This document shows positions 25,486 to 33,408 of a DNA stretch of 64,000 nucleotides, piece by piece; position 1 is the first letter of the stretch; each line of letters opens with the position of its first letter. Origin of the DNA: an uncultured Lachnospiraceae bacterium (GTDB lineage: Bacteria; Bacillota; Clostridia; Lachnospirales; Lachnospiraceae); the NCBI GenBank assembly GCA_902476265.1, contig CABSCP010000018.1:12921-76920 (forward strand), given 5' to 3'. Made by a program: the position numbers and the translations under genes. Below the pieces are notes generated by a model. That model saw only the letters and a program-made list of their open reading frames with translations. It did no database searches and was not told where the DNA came from.

Positions 25486-27180
25486 CTATTCCACAGATAC
25501 GATATAATAGTAAATCGGCTGCCCGCCGTACTGCAGTTCCACATCACAGGAAGGATACTTCTCTTCCACTCTGCTGCGCAGCGCTTCCGCATCCTCTTCG
25601 GTGGTTTCCTGGCCGTAATAGATGCTGATCAGTTCCAGATCCTCATCCATCATCTTATCGATCATTCCCATTGTGACGCCTTCAATGGACTGGCCCACCG
25701 CCAGAATGCCTTCGTCCCCGATGCCCATATAATCGCCCTGGCGGATTTCGTAGTCGTCGATGATGGTATCCCTCACCGCATAGGTGACTTCGCCGGTCTT
25801 TACCTCACCGATGGCTTCCGTCATGGCTTCTTCATTCTCTTCTGCACCAAGATCCGGCACATAGTTGATGACAGCGGTGATTCCCTGTGCGATAGTCTTG
25901 GAAGGAATGACGATGATATGTTTATCTTCGGTCATATATTTGGCCTGGTTTGCCGCAAGAATGATGTTCTTATTATTCGGAAGCACATAGATCGTCTCCG
26001 CATTGACCTTGTCGATGGCATTTAAAACATCTTCCGTGCTGGGGTTCATGGTCTGACCGCCTTCGATGATATAATCCACGCCCAGATCTTTCAAAATAGC
26101 GTTGATTCCTTCTCCCACGGAAACCGCAATAAAGCCCACTTCCTTCTTCGGTGCCAAAGCTTCTGCCTCTGCAGGCGCTGCAGCGGACTTTTCCGCCTCT
26201 TCCTTCAGGGCCATCTTCACAACTTTTTCATGATGTTCCAGACGCATATTGTCAATCTTCATGTTGGAAAGTGCACCATACTTCAACGCCTTCTGGATTG
26301 CCAGGCCGGGGTCGTTGGTATGTACATGTACCTTCACCACGTCGTCATCCGCTACCACCACGATAGAGTCGCCGATGGATTCCAGATAAGCCTTAAAATC
26401 CATCTCCTGCTTAATATTGAAAGTCCTGGTGAGCATAATGATAAATTCGGTGCAATACCCGAATTTAATATCTGTCTCCACCTGGGTCGAGGAAGCCGAG
26501 AAAGGCGCGCCCGCCGTGGCCGGAGCGGTATCCAGCTTAAAATCAACCTCTTTGCCCAGAAATGCCTGGTAAGCGCCTTTTAAAACCTGCATCAGTCCCT
26601 GACCGCCGGAATCCACAACCCCGGCCTGTTTTAAAACAGGCAGCATTTCCGGTGTCTGGCTCAGCACATAGTCGGCATGCTCAATGATTGCGCCGATATA
26701 GCTCTCCATATCGCTTTCCCCGGCATCCGCCAGCTCCCGTGCCTTCAGGGAAGCGCCCTTTGCCACCGTGAGGATTGTCCCTTCCTTGGGTTTCATGACG
26801 GCTTTATAGGCGGTTTCCACCGCACGCTCGCAGGCCTGCGCCAAAAGCGGAATATCGATGGTTTCGGACTCACGGATCACTTTGGTAAATCCGCGGAATA
26901 ACTGCGATAAAATGACGCCTGAGTTGCCTCTGGCGCCTCTTAGGGAACCGGAAGAAATTGCCTTTGCCAAAGCAGTCATATCCAGGTCATTATTAGCGTC
27001 CATCGTTGCCACATCTTTGGCGGCAGCCATGATGGTCAATGTCATATTAGTACCGGTATCCCCGTCCGGAACAGGGAAAACGTTCAGTTCGTTGATCCAC
27101 TCTTTCTTACTTTCAAGATTCTTGGCTCCGGCTAAGAACATCTTTGCAAGCATCTTAGCGTCGATCGTATTTACAGCCAC
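25486..27180 (-). CDS. DAK2-domain YloV/FakA-like fatty-acid kinase
   Basis: This family phosphorylates fatty acids held by DegV-type FakB carriers, for use in phospholipid synthesis. A DegV gene lies at 41714. The protein (564 residues) has an N-terminal DAK2 (DhaL) domain with the metal/nucleotide motif PVPDGDTGTNM and GARGNSGVILSQLFRGF. The long FakA-type C-terminal region contains VHVHTNDPG and YVLPNNKNIILAANQA. The start is GTG at 27180, 9 bases after AGGAGG. An ATG touching the ribosome site (27189) is unlikely. It lies 14 bp from asp23. Confidence 0.9.
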   Translation of the reverse strand: MAVNTIDAKMLAKMFLAGAKNLESKKEWINELNVFPVPDGDTGTNMTLTIMAAAKDVATMDANNDLDMTALAKAISSGSLRGARGNSGVILSQLFRGFTKVIRESETIDIPLLAQACERAVETAYKAVMKPKEGTILTVAKGASLKARELADAGESDMESYIGAIIEHADYVLSQTPEMLPVLKQAGVVDSGGQGLMQVLKGAYQAFLGKEVDFKLDTAPATAGAPFSASSTQVETDIKFGYCTEFIIMLTRTFNIKQEMDFKAYLESIGDSIVVVADDDVVKVHVHTNDPGLAIQKALKYGALSNMKIDNMRLEHHEKVVKMALKEEAEKSAAAPAEAEALAPKKEVGFIAVSVGEGINAILKDLGVDYIIEGGQTMNPSTEDVLNAIDKVNAETIYVLPNNKNIILAANQAKYMTEDKHIIVIPSKTIAQGITAVINYVPDLGAEENEEAMTEAIGEVKTGEVTYAVRDTIIDDYEIRQGDYMGIGDEGILAVGQSIEGVTMGMIDKMMDEDLELISIYYGQETTEEDAEALRSRVEEKYPSCDVELQYGGQPIYYYIVSVE

Positions 27181-27194
27181 GGTTAACATCCTCC

Positions 27195-27551
27195 TTAATC
27201 AATCACTCGCACACCTTCTACAAAGATGTTGATTTTCTCTATTTCGATACCGGTAAATTCCTCTACCTTATATTTCACATTGCTGATCAGATTATCCGCA
27301 ACAGCCAGGATACTCACGCCATATGCGACGATGACATGAAAATCCAGTGTGAGCTTGTTGTTATTCAAGGTGACTGCAATGCCTTTGGTGATGCTGTCCC
27401 TCTTTAAAAGCTTGACCAGACCGCCTTTCACCGTAACACCCATGCCAACGATGCCGAAACATTCCATCGCAACTGTTCCCGCGTACTGGCCAATCACTTC
27501 ATTGTCGATCGTAATGCTGCCCATATGGGTCGTCATAGAAGAGCCCTTCAT
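27195..27551 (-). CDS. Asp23/Gls24 family envelope stress protein (YloU-like)
   Basis: This 118-residue single-domain protein starts MKGSSMTTHMGSITIDNEVI. It shows the Asp23 pattern YAGTVAMECFGIVGMG, and VHVIVAYG-type strands ending VNIFVEGVRV-like. The family forms membrane-associated assemblies linked to envelope homeostasis and to FakA. The start at 27551 follows AGGAGGTTACCAC. A longer in-frame reading begins before the ribosome site and is rejected. A TATAAT (27587-27592, minus strand) precedes it, with only a weak -35. Confidence 0.9.
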   Translation of the reverse strand: MKGSSMTTHMGSITIDNEVIGQYAGTVAMECFGIVGMGVTVKGGLVKLLKRDSITKGIAVTLNNNKLTLDFHVIVAYGVSILAVADNLISNVKYKVEEFTGIEIEKINIFVEGVRVID

Positions 27552-27586
27552 GTGGTAACCTCCTTTTTCCATAAAAATCTAATGAT

Positions 27587-27592
27587 ATTATA
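27587..27592 (-). promoter_or_regulatory. -10 element of the asp23-yloV-recG operon
   Basis: The minus strand reads TATAAT, 35 bp upstream of the asp23 start. The sequence 17 bp further upstream (TTCCCT) is a poor -35. The promoter is likely but may need an activator or another sigma factor. Confidence 0.5.
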
Positions 27593-27654
27593 ACCGCTTT
27601 CCCGCAAAAAGGGAACATTAATTTTAACTTTTAAAAAAAATGATCATATTTCAC

Positions 27655-27683
27655 TTGCCAAATGCTTCAAATTCTGCTATCAT
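27655..27683 (+). promoter_or_regulatory. Promoter of rpmB
   Basis: TTGCCA (27655-27660) and TATCAT (27678-27683) are 17 bp apart, 48 bp upstream of the rpmB start codon. Confidence 0.75.
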
Positions 27684-27731
27684 ACTGATGTTGTCAGTCA
27701 AACGACTAATAAAGTTTGAGGAGGTGCAATC

Positions 27732-27917
27732 ATGGCAAAATGTGATATTTGTGGCAAAGGCGCTCATTTTGGTAACAACGTAAGCCATTCCCATAGAAGA
27801 TCCAACCGTATCTGGAATTCCAACGTCAGAAGCGTTAAATGTAAGGTCAACGGTGGTGCGCGGAGAATGCACGTTTGTACAACCTGCTTGAAGTCCGGCA
27901 GGGTTGAAAGAGCTTAA
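27732..27917 (+). CDS. rpmB: 50S ribosomal protein L28
   Basis: This 61-residue protein of the large ribosomal subunit has the family features CDICGKGAHFGNNVSHSHR, WNSNVRSVK and RRMHVCTTCLKSGRV. Two CxxC pairs make it the zinc-binding (C+) form. It starts behind GAGGAGG, has its own promoter and terminator, and is divergent from asp23, the arrangement typical of Clostridia. The overlapping minus-strand reading is a shadow. Confidence 0.98.
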   Translation: MAKCDICGKGAHFGNNVSHSHRRSNRIWNSNVRSVKCKVNGGARRMHVCTTCLKSGRVERA

Positions 27918-27930
27918 TCAGAGCAGATTT

Positions 27931-27957
27931 AAAAGACTACTGTACAGTAGTCTTTTT
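27931..27957 (+). terminator. Intrinsic terminator of rpmB
   Basis: A perfect 12-bp stem (27931-27942 and 27945-27956, AAAAGACTACTG) runs into seven T. It starts 14 bp after the stop codon. Confidence 0.95.
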
Positions 27958-27992
27958 TTCATGTCTTTTGTTTTCTTGCCGCCCATGGCTTT

Positions 27993-28157
27993 TTACCGAT
28001 CTTCACAGGACAGAATGAAATAGCTTGCCACCAGCAGGATAAGCGCAAATATTGTCCCGAATATCCGATATCTGAAAAAAAGCATGAGCAGCATCCCAAT
28101 TGCCATCCAGAAAACTGCAAACGCGATAATCCGGTACATGTCCATGCTGCTCCTCAT
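27993..28157 (-). CDS. Small two-helix membrane protein
   Basis: This 54-residue protein has two hydrophobic segments (MYRIIAFAVFWMAIGMLLMLFF and FGTIFALILLVASYFIL) separated by RYRI and ends CEDR. The start ATG at 28157 is chosen because AAAGGAAG lies six bases upstream. A TTG 24 bases earlier has no site. No family is recognised beyond the small conserved membrane proteins often seen near gerW. It is probably co-transcribed with the gerW group. Confidence 0.65.
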   Translation of the reverse strand: MRSSMDMYRIIAFAVFWMAIGMLLMLFFRYRIFGTIFALILLVASYFILSCEDR

Positions 28158-28221
28158 ACTCTCTTCCTTTATCTTATGCAATTGTCCCTCTGTTCATGTC
28201 TTGTCCGGTAAAAAAGAGTGT

Positions 28222-28641
28222 CTACGCTTCCTTTTCATCATCGGGAAATGCGGCATCCACCGCTTCCTCATCCCCCATCATTTCCTGTTTGGGGGCGGTA
28301 AATCTGTCCACAATGTCGGGAATCATATCCAGTATCTTTGTCACCCCATCCTGATTTTTGATATTCACAAGCTTCGTCTGTCCGTTTTTGATCAGAAGCA
28401 CCGCGCTGGGAGACATTTTTCCGCTCATGCCGCCGGCTCCGCCGTTTTTCCGGGAATCCTTCCCGGCGCCGCAGGTCGCCCCGGCGCCCATTCCAAAGGA
28501 TACATCCACCAGCGGGATGATGATCGTATCGTCGATCTTCGTGGCTTCCCCCACCACAGTTTTGGTTGCAAATACCGTTTCCGCCCCTTTCATCAAAGAC
28601 TCCATGACGGAACTGATATTGTTGTCTTTATTCTCGGCCAT
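28222..28641 (-). CDS. GerW/YtfJ-family sporulation protein
   Basis: This 139-residue protein has the family opening (SSVMESLMKGAETVFATKTVVGEA) and a glycine-rich centre (SFGMGAGATCGAG...GGAGGMSGKMSPSAVLLI). In B. subtilis GerW is needed for proper spore germination with certain nutrients. The upstream partner at 28642 is the DUF2953 protein (YtfI-like), as in Bacillus. The acidic C-terminal tail is ordinary. Confidence 0.93.
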   Translation of the reverse strand: MAENKDNNISSVMESLMKGAETVFATKTVVGEATKIDDTIIIPLVDVSFGMGAGATCGAGKDSRKNGGAGGMSGKMSPSAVLLIKNGQTKLVNIKNQDGVTKILDMIPDIVDRFTAPKQEMMGDEEAVDAAFPDDEKEA

Positions 28642-29568
28642 TTATGCTTCCTCCTTTTTGCGCAGGCGCTTTAGCAACTGCCGCACCTCTTTATTGACAA
28701 CCACCCGCAGCGCGCAGATCAGCAGCATACAGGCGGTGATGTGCCCTTTTATAAAGAAATCCCCTTCCAGGTGCTTCTCTTCAAAATCCGGAACGATCCT
28801 GACCCTGTTTTGCAGCCAGGGATATAAAATACCTCCCACCGCAAGCAGTTGTCCCATAGAGGCAGGATCCCCTGTTCCGATCACCAGTTCCACATCTGTC
28901 TTTCGGGGAAGTATGTGGCGCAGCATTCCGGAAAGCTGTGACAGCACCAGCCTGCAGGCCCGTTTGGTATCCTCCCGTTGGAACAGGTTTTTATAATAGG
29001 AAAACGTCTCTTCCGCTTTCCCTGCCTTTTGACAGAAATCCCGGCATTTCTTTTTTATATTCTCCCAAGCTTTCTGCAGCTTTTCCCAAAGTCTTTTCAC
29101 GGGATTGCTATGGGACGCCTTATGACAGGTTTCTTTTTCTTCTGTTCCCGTTTCCGAAAATCCTGCCGCCTCTTCCTCTTCCGGGAAGCCTTTCTGCGTT
29201 TCCGCCGCCTTTTTTTCCGGAATCGCCGGGGGTGTTTCTTCCGGAATCACAACCGTTGAAGTTTCTTTTGAACTCCCATCCGTCTTTTCGCCCGCTTTTT
29301 TCTTCTTCTTTTTCTCCGGCCTGGGGAAAAGCAGGATTCCCGCCCCCCTTACCGTAACGGTTAACACTTCGTCAAAGGAAGCCCTTACGGACAAAAGGCG
29401 GAAAAGCCATGAAACATGTGCCTCTGCTTTCAGGCTGTCATGATAAGCCCCCTTCGCCTGATAACAAACAGGCACAAAAAGAACCACCAAAATCAACGCC
29501 AGCACAATGCCCAGAACGGACAAAAGAAGGATCCCGATCCCTTTCAAAACGGTCAGAATTACCGCCAT
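28642..29568 (-). CDS. DUF2953 (YtfI-like) membrane-anchored protein
   Basis: This 308-residue protein has an N-terminal transmembrane helix (ILLLSVLGIVLALILVVLFVPVCY). The conserved DUF2953 start YHDSLKAEAHVSWLFRLLSVRASF follows. A long charged insertion (lysine run, then Glu/Pro-rich) occupies about residues 85-165, before the C-terminal domain with FSYYKNLFQREDTKRACRL. It is paired with gerW and presumably acts in the same forespore process. Its stop overlaps nothing, and its start overlaps the preceding stop by one base (TGATG). Confidence 0.88.
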   Translation of the reverse strand: MAVILTVLKGIGILLLSVLGIVLALILVVLFVPVCYQAKGAYHDSLKAEAHVSWLFRLLSVRASFDEVLTVTVRGAGILLFPRPEKKKKKKAGEKTDGSSKETSTVVIPEETPPAIPEKKAAETQKGFPEEEEAAGFSETGTEEKETCHKASHSNPVKRLWEKLQKAWENIKKKCRDFCQKAGKAEETFSYYKNLFQREDTKRACRLVLSQLSGMLRHILPRKTDVELVIGTGDPASMGQLLAVGGILYPWLQNRVRIVPDFEEKHLEGDFFIKGHITACMLLICALRVVVNKEVRQLLKRLRKKEEA

Positions 29569-29897
29569 CAGATGCCTCCTCGCTCCGGGTCAAACCCTTT
29601 TTTCAAATATCCCTTGATGTCCCCTTCCATGCCGGCCGCCAGGGTATCCGCCAGCATCTTTCCCACAAGCTGATAGGCTTCGCCTTTGCTGCCGGCTAGC
29701 CCGACAATCCGCAGCTTCTTTTTGTCGAAATACTTCTGTTTGAGCTGCGAGCAGTGGAAAATATCCAGCTGATCCCGGTTGTTGGCCAGACAGATCAGAT
29801 AGACGTCAAACTGTCCGGCACCGGCATAGAGCTTCCACTTCACCTTATTCACTTTTTTGATGGAATTTCCGACATACAGTCCGCGAATAAATTTCAT
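29568..29897 (-). CDS. Conserved hypothetical protein upstream of DUF2953
   Basis: This 109-residue soluble protein starts MKFIRGLYVGNSIKKVNKVKWKL. It is basic, with alternating strand and helix patterns, and contains a GSKGEAYQLVGKMLADTLAAG helix near the C-terminus. I do not recognise a named domain. It is coupled to the DUF2953 gene by one-base overlap, so it probably belongs to the gerW sporulation group. Confidence 0.7.
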   Translation of the reverse strand: MKFIRGLYVGNSIKKVNKVKWKLYAGAGQFDVYLICLANNRDQLDIFHCSQLKQKYFDKKKLRIVGLAGSKGEAYQLVGKMLADTLAAGMEGDIKGYLKKGFDPERGGI

Positions 29898-29977
29898 GTG
29901 TCAGCAGCTTCCCGCCTTTCATCTGTCTCTATAGATTACCCGAAAAACACCCGTCATAAACAAAATACTTCAAGTAT

Positions 29978-30005
29978 GGCCGGTCAGAACTGCATCCGAC
30001 CGGCC
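29978..30005 (-). terminator. Possible terminator after the NUDIX gene
   Basis: A perfect 8-bp stem GGCCGGTC (29978-29985 and 29998-30005) with a 12-base loop lies six bases past the stop at 30012. The minus-strand sequence after the stem is ATACTTGAAG, then ATTTTGTTT, so the T-run is late and weak. Confidence 0.45.
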
Positions 30006-30011
30006 CTCCCG

Positions 30012-30464
30012 CTAATAATACTTTTTGCTGCCCCAGAGATTACTCTTCTTCAATTCGAGATATTCATGATACGCCTTCTCCAAAATCTGTTTTTCATTGG
30101 CAAATTTTAAAAGATGATAGGCTTCATGATATTTGTAAAATCCGGAATCAACAAAATATTCTTCTCTTTGCGGCTTACTGTAATAACTGTCCGCCATCAT
30201 TAAATACCAGTGGACTTCCTTCTCCACGGTGTCTTCCGGCACATTGAACGTATATTCGCTCTTGCCCACATATTTGATGATGGAAGCTCTGGATCCACTC
30301 TCTTCCAGAACTTCACGGAGCGCGGTCTGCTTAAACTCCTCGCCCTCTTCCACGGTTCCCTTGGGAAGCACCCATCCTTCATACTTGTTCTTATAATTCT
30401 TATAAAGAAGAAGGATCTTCCCCCGGAAAATTACTACACCGCCGCAGCTGGTTGCCTCAATCAC
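30012..30464 (-). CDS. NUDIX hydrolase
   Basis: This 150-residue protein starts MIEATSCGGVVIFRGKILLL. It has the Nudix box at about residues 39-61, beginning GTVEEGEEFKQ and ending REVLEESG. The start GTG at 30464 has AGGAGG seven bases upstream. Readings further upstream pass through the promoter and PBP 3' region and are rejected. The KYEGWVLPKG context resembles diadenosine tetraphosphatase/MutT enzymes. The substrate is not known. Confidence 0.88.
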   Translation of the reverse strand: MIEATSCGGVVIFRGKILLLYKNYKNKYEGWVLPKGTVEEGEEFKQTALREVLEESGSRASIIKYVGKSEYTFNVPEDTVEKEVHWYLMMADSYYSKPQREEYFVDSGFYKYHEAYHLLKFANEKQILEKAYHEYLELKKSNLWGSKKYY

Positions 30465-30539
30465 TGCAATTCCTCCTGTCCGGCGATATGTCACTGTTCT
30501 CTTTATTCCCAGTAACGGCAATATCTTATTCTGGAAACA

Positions 30540-30568
30540 AGTATACCGTAAAACAGGATTCAGGGCAA
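30540..30568 (-). promoter_or_regulatory. Promoter of the NUDIX gene
   Basis: Minus-strand TTGCCC (30563-30568) and TATACT (30540-30545) are 17 bp apart. It is placed between the PBP stop and the NUDIX start, giving a leader of about 70 nt. Confidence 0.8.
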
Positions 30569-30633
30569 GTCCTATCTGCAAAAAAGTATCCCGGCTGTTT
30601 TTCCTTCCCCTCTCTGCTCTTTCTTGCGGCAGG

Positions 30634-32115
30634 TCAGGAGAACCAGGCGTCAAAGACACGCCGCGCCAGGGGCACCGCATAGTCTCCGCCGGATCCGACG
30701 CTTTCCACAATGACCGTCACCGCGATTTCGGGATCTTCCACGGGCGCGAATCCGGTAAACCAGGCATGGGAGTCCTCCTTTACGGAATTAAATTCCGCAC
30801 TGCCGGTTTTGCCTGCAGCCGTATAGGGCTGTCCGTTTAATTTTTTCCCGGTGCCTTCCTTCACCACGTCTTCCATCAGAGAAGCCAAAATCCCGGCCTC
30901 CTCTTTTGACAGAAGCTGACGATAGGTTTTGGGTTCGTTTTTGCTCAGGATTTTTCCGTCCGCACTCTCTACCTTTTCGATCAGATACGGTTCCATCAGA
31001 CTGCCGGAATTGGCAATGGCCGCCGTGATCATATTCAGCTGTATGGGGGTGATCTGGGTTTTTCCCTGTCCGATGGACGTCTGGATTACATCCTCATCAC
31101 TGCTGTCTTGATCCAGGGTTACACCGGTCCTGTTATACACCAGGGGCACGGGAAGGTCCTGATTGAACAAAAGACTATTGATGGTATCCCCAAATTTCCC
31201 CCGGTCGAGCTGCATTCCGATGTTGGCAAATGAGCTGTTGCAGGATTTCGCAAAGGAAGTCATCAGGTTCACTTTCCCATGGACGCTTCCATGATAGCAG
31301 CTGATCCTGTTTTCCCCGTTCACATAAGCCCCGTTGCACTGATAACTGTAATCCTGCCAGGTATCGGGAAACTGGCGGATATATGCCAGCGCGGTCACAA
31401 TTTTAAAAGTGGACCCGGGCGGATACAGCCCCTGGGTGGCACGGTTTAAAAGAACGGCATTCTTCGTGTCGGCGTTCACTCTCTCCCAAATGTCGGCGAT
31501 TTTGTTGGGATCGAAGTCAGGCTTGCTGACCATTGCCAGAATCCTGCCTGTTTTCACCTCCGTCACAACAATGGCCCCCCGGTAGGCGCCAAGCGCATCA
31601 TAAGCCGCCTGCTGAAGACCGGTGTCCAAAGTGGTATAAACATCATTGCCGGGATTTTTTCTACCGGCCATTTCATTATCGATTTTGTCCCGCTCCGGAA
31701 TATTGGAATTGATGAGATCAAAGTTTTCCAATTCTTCAATCCCCGTTTTCCCTTTTGCGGAGTATCCCACCACATGGGCAAACACTTCTTTAAAAGGATA
31801 TTCCCGGGTTTCTTTGCCGTCTGCGCCCGTCACCGTCTGCGCCAAAATTTCCCCTTTGGACGCATAAATCGCGCCCCGGCTGTTCTCGGCTGCCAGTACA
31901 CGCTGCCGGGAATTATAACTGTTGTTAAAAAGTTCTTCCTGATTGGAGGTCACATAATCTGTCAGATAACAGGCAAGGCCCGCAAAAAGGAGGAGGAAAA
32001 ACGCCGTGCAGAAATATAACTCCCTATTCTTCTTCCTCTTTTCCTTCCTCTTCTGTTTCCACCGTCTGTTTTGCTCTTTTTCTTCTCTGCTTTTCAATTC
32101 TGATTTCCTCGTCAT
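30634..32115 (-). CDS. Class B penicillin-binding protein (PbpA/PBP2-type transpeptidase)
   Basis: This membrane-anchored D,D-transpeptidase cross-links peptidoglycan. The 493-residue protein has a very basic cytoplasmic N-terminus (first 33 residues) and one transmembrane helix (LYFCTAFFLLLFAGLACYL). A short dimerisation region precedes the transpeptidase domain, which has SXXK in GSTFKI, SXN in KSCNSSF and KTG in AAGKTGSAEF. No PASTA domains are present. The gene overlaps the upstream FtsW/RodA gene by 92 bp, so the basic N-terminus is encoded in the same DNA as the partner's acidic tail. The start lacks a clear ribosome site, in keeping with coupling. Confidence 0.93.
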   Translation of the reverse strand: MTRKSELKSREEKEQNRRWKQKRKEKRKKNRELYFCTAFFLLLFAGLACYLTDYVTSNQEELFNNSYNSRQRVLAAENSRGAIYASKGEILAQTVTGADGKETREYPFKEVFAHVVGYSAKGKTGIEELENFDLINSNIPERDKIDNEMAGRKNPGNDVYTTLDTGLQQAAYDALGAYRGAIVVTEVKTGRILAMVSKPDFDPNKIADIWERVNADTKNAVLLNRATQGLYPPGSTFKIVTALAYIRQFPDTWQDYSYQCNGAYVNGENRISCYHGSVHGKVNLMTSFAKSCNSSFANIGMQLDRGKFGDTINSLLFNQDLPVPLVYNRTGVTLDQDSSDEDVIQTSIGQGKTQITPIQLNMITAAIANSGSLMEPYLIEKVESADGKILSKNEPKTYRQLLSKEEAGILASLMEDVVKEGTGKKLNGQPYTAAGKTGSAEFNSVKEDSHAWFTGFAPVEDPEIAVTVIVESVGSGGDYAVPLARRVFDAWFS

Positions 32116-33406
32116 AACGCATTACATAAACGCCCTGAACCACCCCGAACATCAGGATGGTGGACATGATACTGCTTCCGCCGTAGCTGATAAAAGGCAG
32201 GGTCACCCCGGTCAGAGGGATGAACTTGGACCCTCCCCCGATGGTCAGAAAAGTCTGAAACAGATACATCATTCCAAACCCTGTCACCAAATTGCGGTAA
32301 AAGCCGTCCTTCAGTCCGCTGCCCAGCCGGATCAGCATCAAAAAGAGAAACACTCCTGTCAGGATAATGCCGATGCCAAACAGCAGTCCCAGTTCTTCCA
32401 CCACCGCCGAAAAAATGAAGTCCGTTTCCACAAAAGGAATGTCATCGGGGGTTCCCCTACCGATGCCCAGTCCGAAGAGGCCGCCCCTGCTCATGGCGAA
32501 CAGGGACTGGGTGATCTGATATCCCTGACTGTCAATCACACTCCAGGGATCCTTCCACGCCTGCACCCTGACCTGTACATGGGAAAACAGCCGCCAGGCC
32601 ACCGCCGAAGCCCCGGCTCCTGCCAGCACTCCCGCCGCCAGATACAGGAAATTGTGGGCGGCAATCGTGATCATCAGCACATAAACGATAAAAAAGATGA
32701 GGGCGCTTCCCAGATCCTTTGACAGGACCAAAATCAGCACATGGGCCGCAGCGCCGATCCCCGCCAGAATCACCTGCCGGATCCCGGTATCTTCGGAGAG
32801 CAGGGAGGCGATGAAGAATACGTATAATATTTTTACAAATTCCGACGGCTGAAACGTGATACCCGCAATGGAATAGGAAAGTTTTGAGCCGTGGGTAACC
32901 TGCCCTAAAATCAGCACCGCCGAAAGGGCGGCAATCCCGATTATCCCATAGATCCAGCCGAATTTTTTCAGATTCTTCACTTTTTTCATCCCCCATGGCA
33001 CGGCCAGAAAGAGGGCGAAGGAAGCGGCTGCGATGGCGAGCTGCTTGACCGCCTTGGTCAAATCCATTCTTGTGAGTATGATCAGTCCGGCGCTCAGCAG
33101 CATACACATATGATTTAACACAATCCGATTGATGCCCGGATATAGAAACCAGGCAAAAACCGGCACCGCCAGCGTCATAATCTGCAAAAATCCGTAAAAA
33201 ACCAGATACTCCATCCTCTGGGTGCGGATAATGATGGTCAGAAATGCGCTAAACTGTGTCAAAAACAAAAAAACACTCTGGAGATTAGCGGTTCTCCCCT
33301 GCTCCCTCACGCTGTCCAGATGCAGGGAATATAAACCACAGGCCAGGAACAGGTAAAAAAACAGGACGATAAAATATTTGGAATAGATGACAATGAAATA
33401 GGCCAA
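32024..33406 (-). CDS. FtsW/RodA/SpoVE-family SEDS glycan polymerase
   Basis: This polytopic enzyme polymerises lipid II into glycan strands together with a class B PBP, here the next gene. The 460-residue protein has ten or so hydrophobic helices and the SEDS hallmarks AGITFQPSEFVKI, DLGSALIFF and LPFISYGGSSI. The C-terminal 35 residues are strongly charged (basic, then Glu-rich). The start is 2 bp after the U32 stop. Which process it serves (elongation, division or sporulation) cannot be told. Confidence 0.94.
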   Translation of the reverse strand: MAYFIVIYSKYFIVLFFYLFLACGLYSLHLDSVREQGRTANLQSVFLFLTQFSAFLTIIIRTQRMEYLVFYGFLQIMTLAVPVFAWFLYPGINRIVLNHMCMLLSAGLIILTRMDLTKAVKQLAIAAASFALFLAVPWGMKKVKNLKKFGWIYGIIGIAALSAVLILGQVTHGSKLSYSIAGITFQPSEFVKILYVFFIASLLSEDTGIRQVILAGIGAAAHVLILVLSKDLGSALIFFIVYVLMITIAAHNFLYLAAGVLAGAGASAVAWRLFSHVQVRVQAWKDPWSVIDSQGYQITQSLFAMSRGGLFGLGIGRGTPDDIPFVETDFIFSAVVEELGLLFGIGIILTGVFLFLMLIRLGSGLKDGFYRNLVTGFGMMYLFQTFLTIGGGSKFIPLTGVTLPFISYGGSSIMSTILMFGVVQGVYVMRYDEEIRIEKQRRKRAKQTVETEEEGKEEEE

Positions 33407-33408
33407 AG

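Noticed and set aside
30465..30710. N-terminal extension of the NUDIX protein
   Set aside because: It would start inside the PBP gene region and run through a promoter; the GTG at 30464 has a perfect ribosome site.
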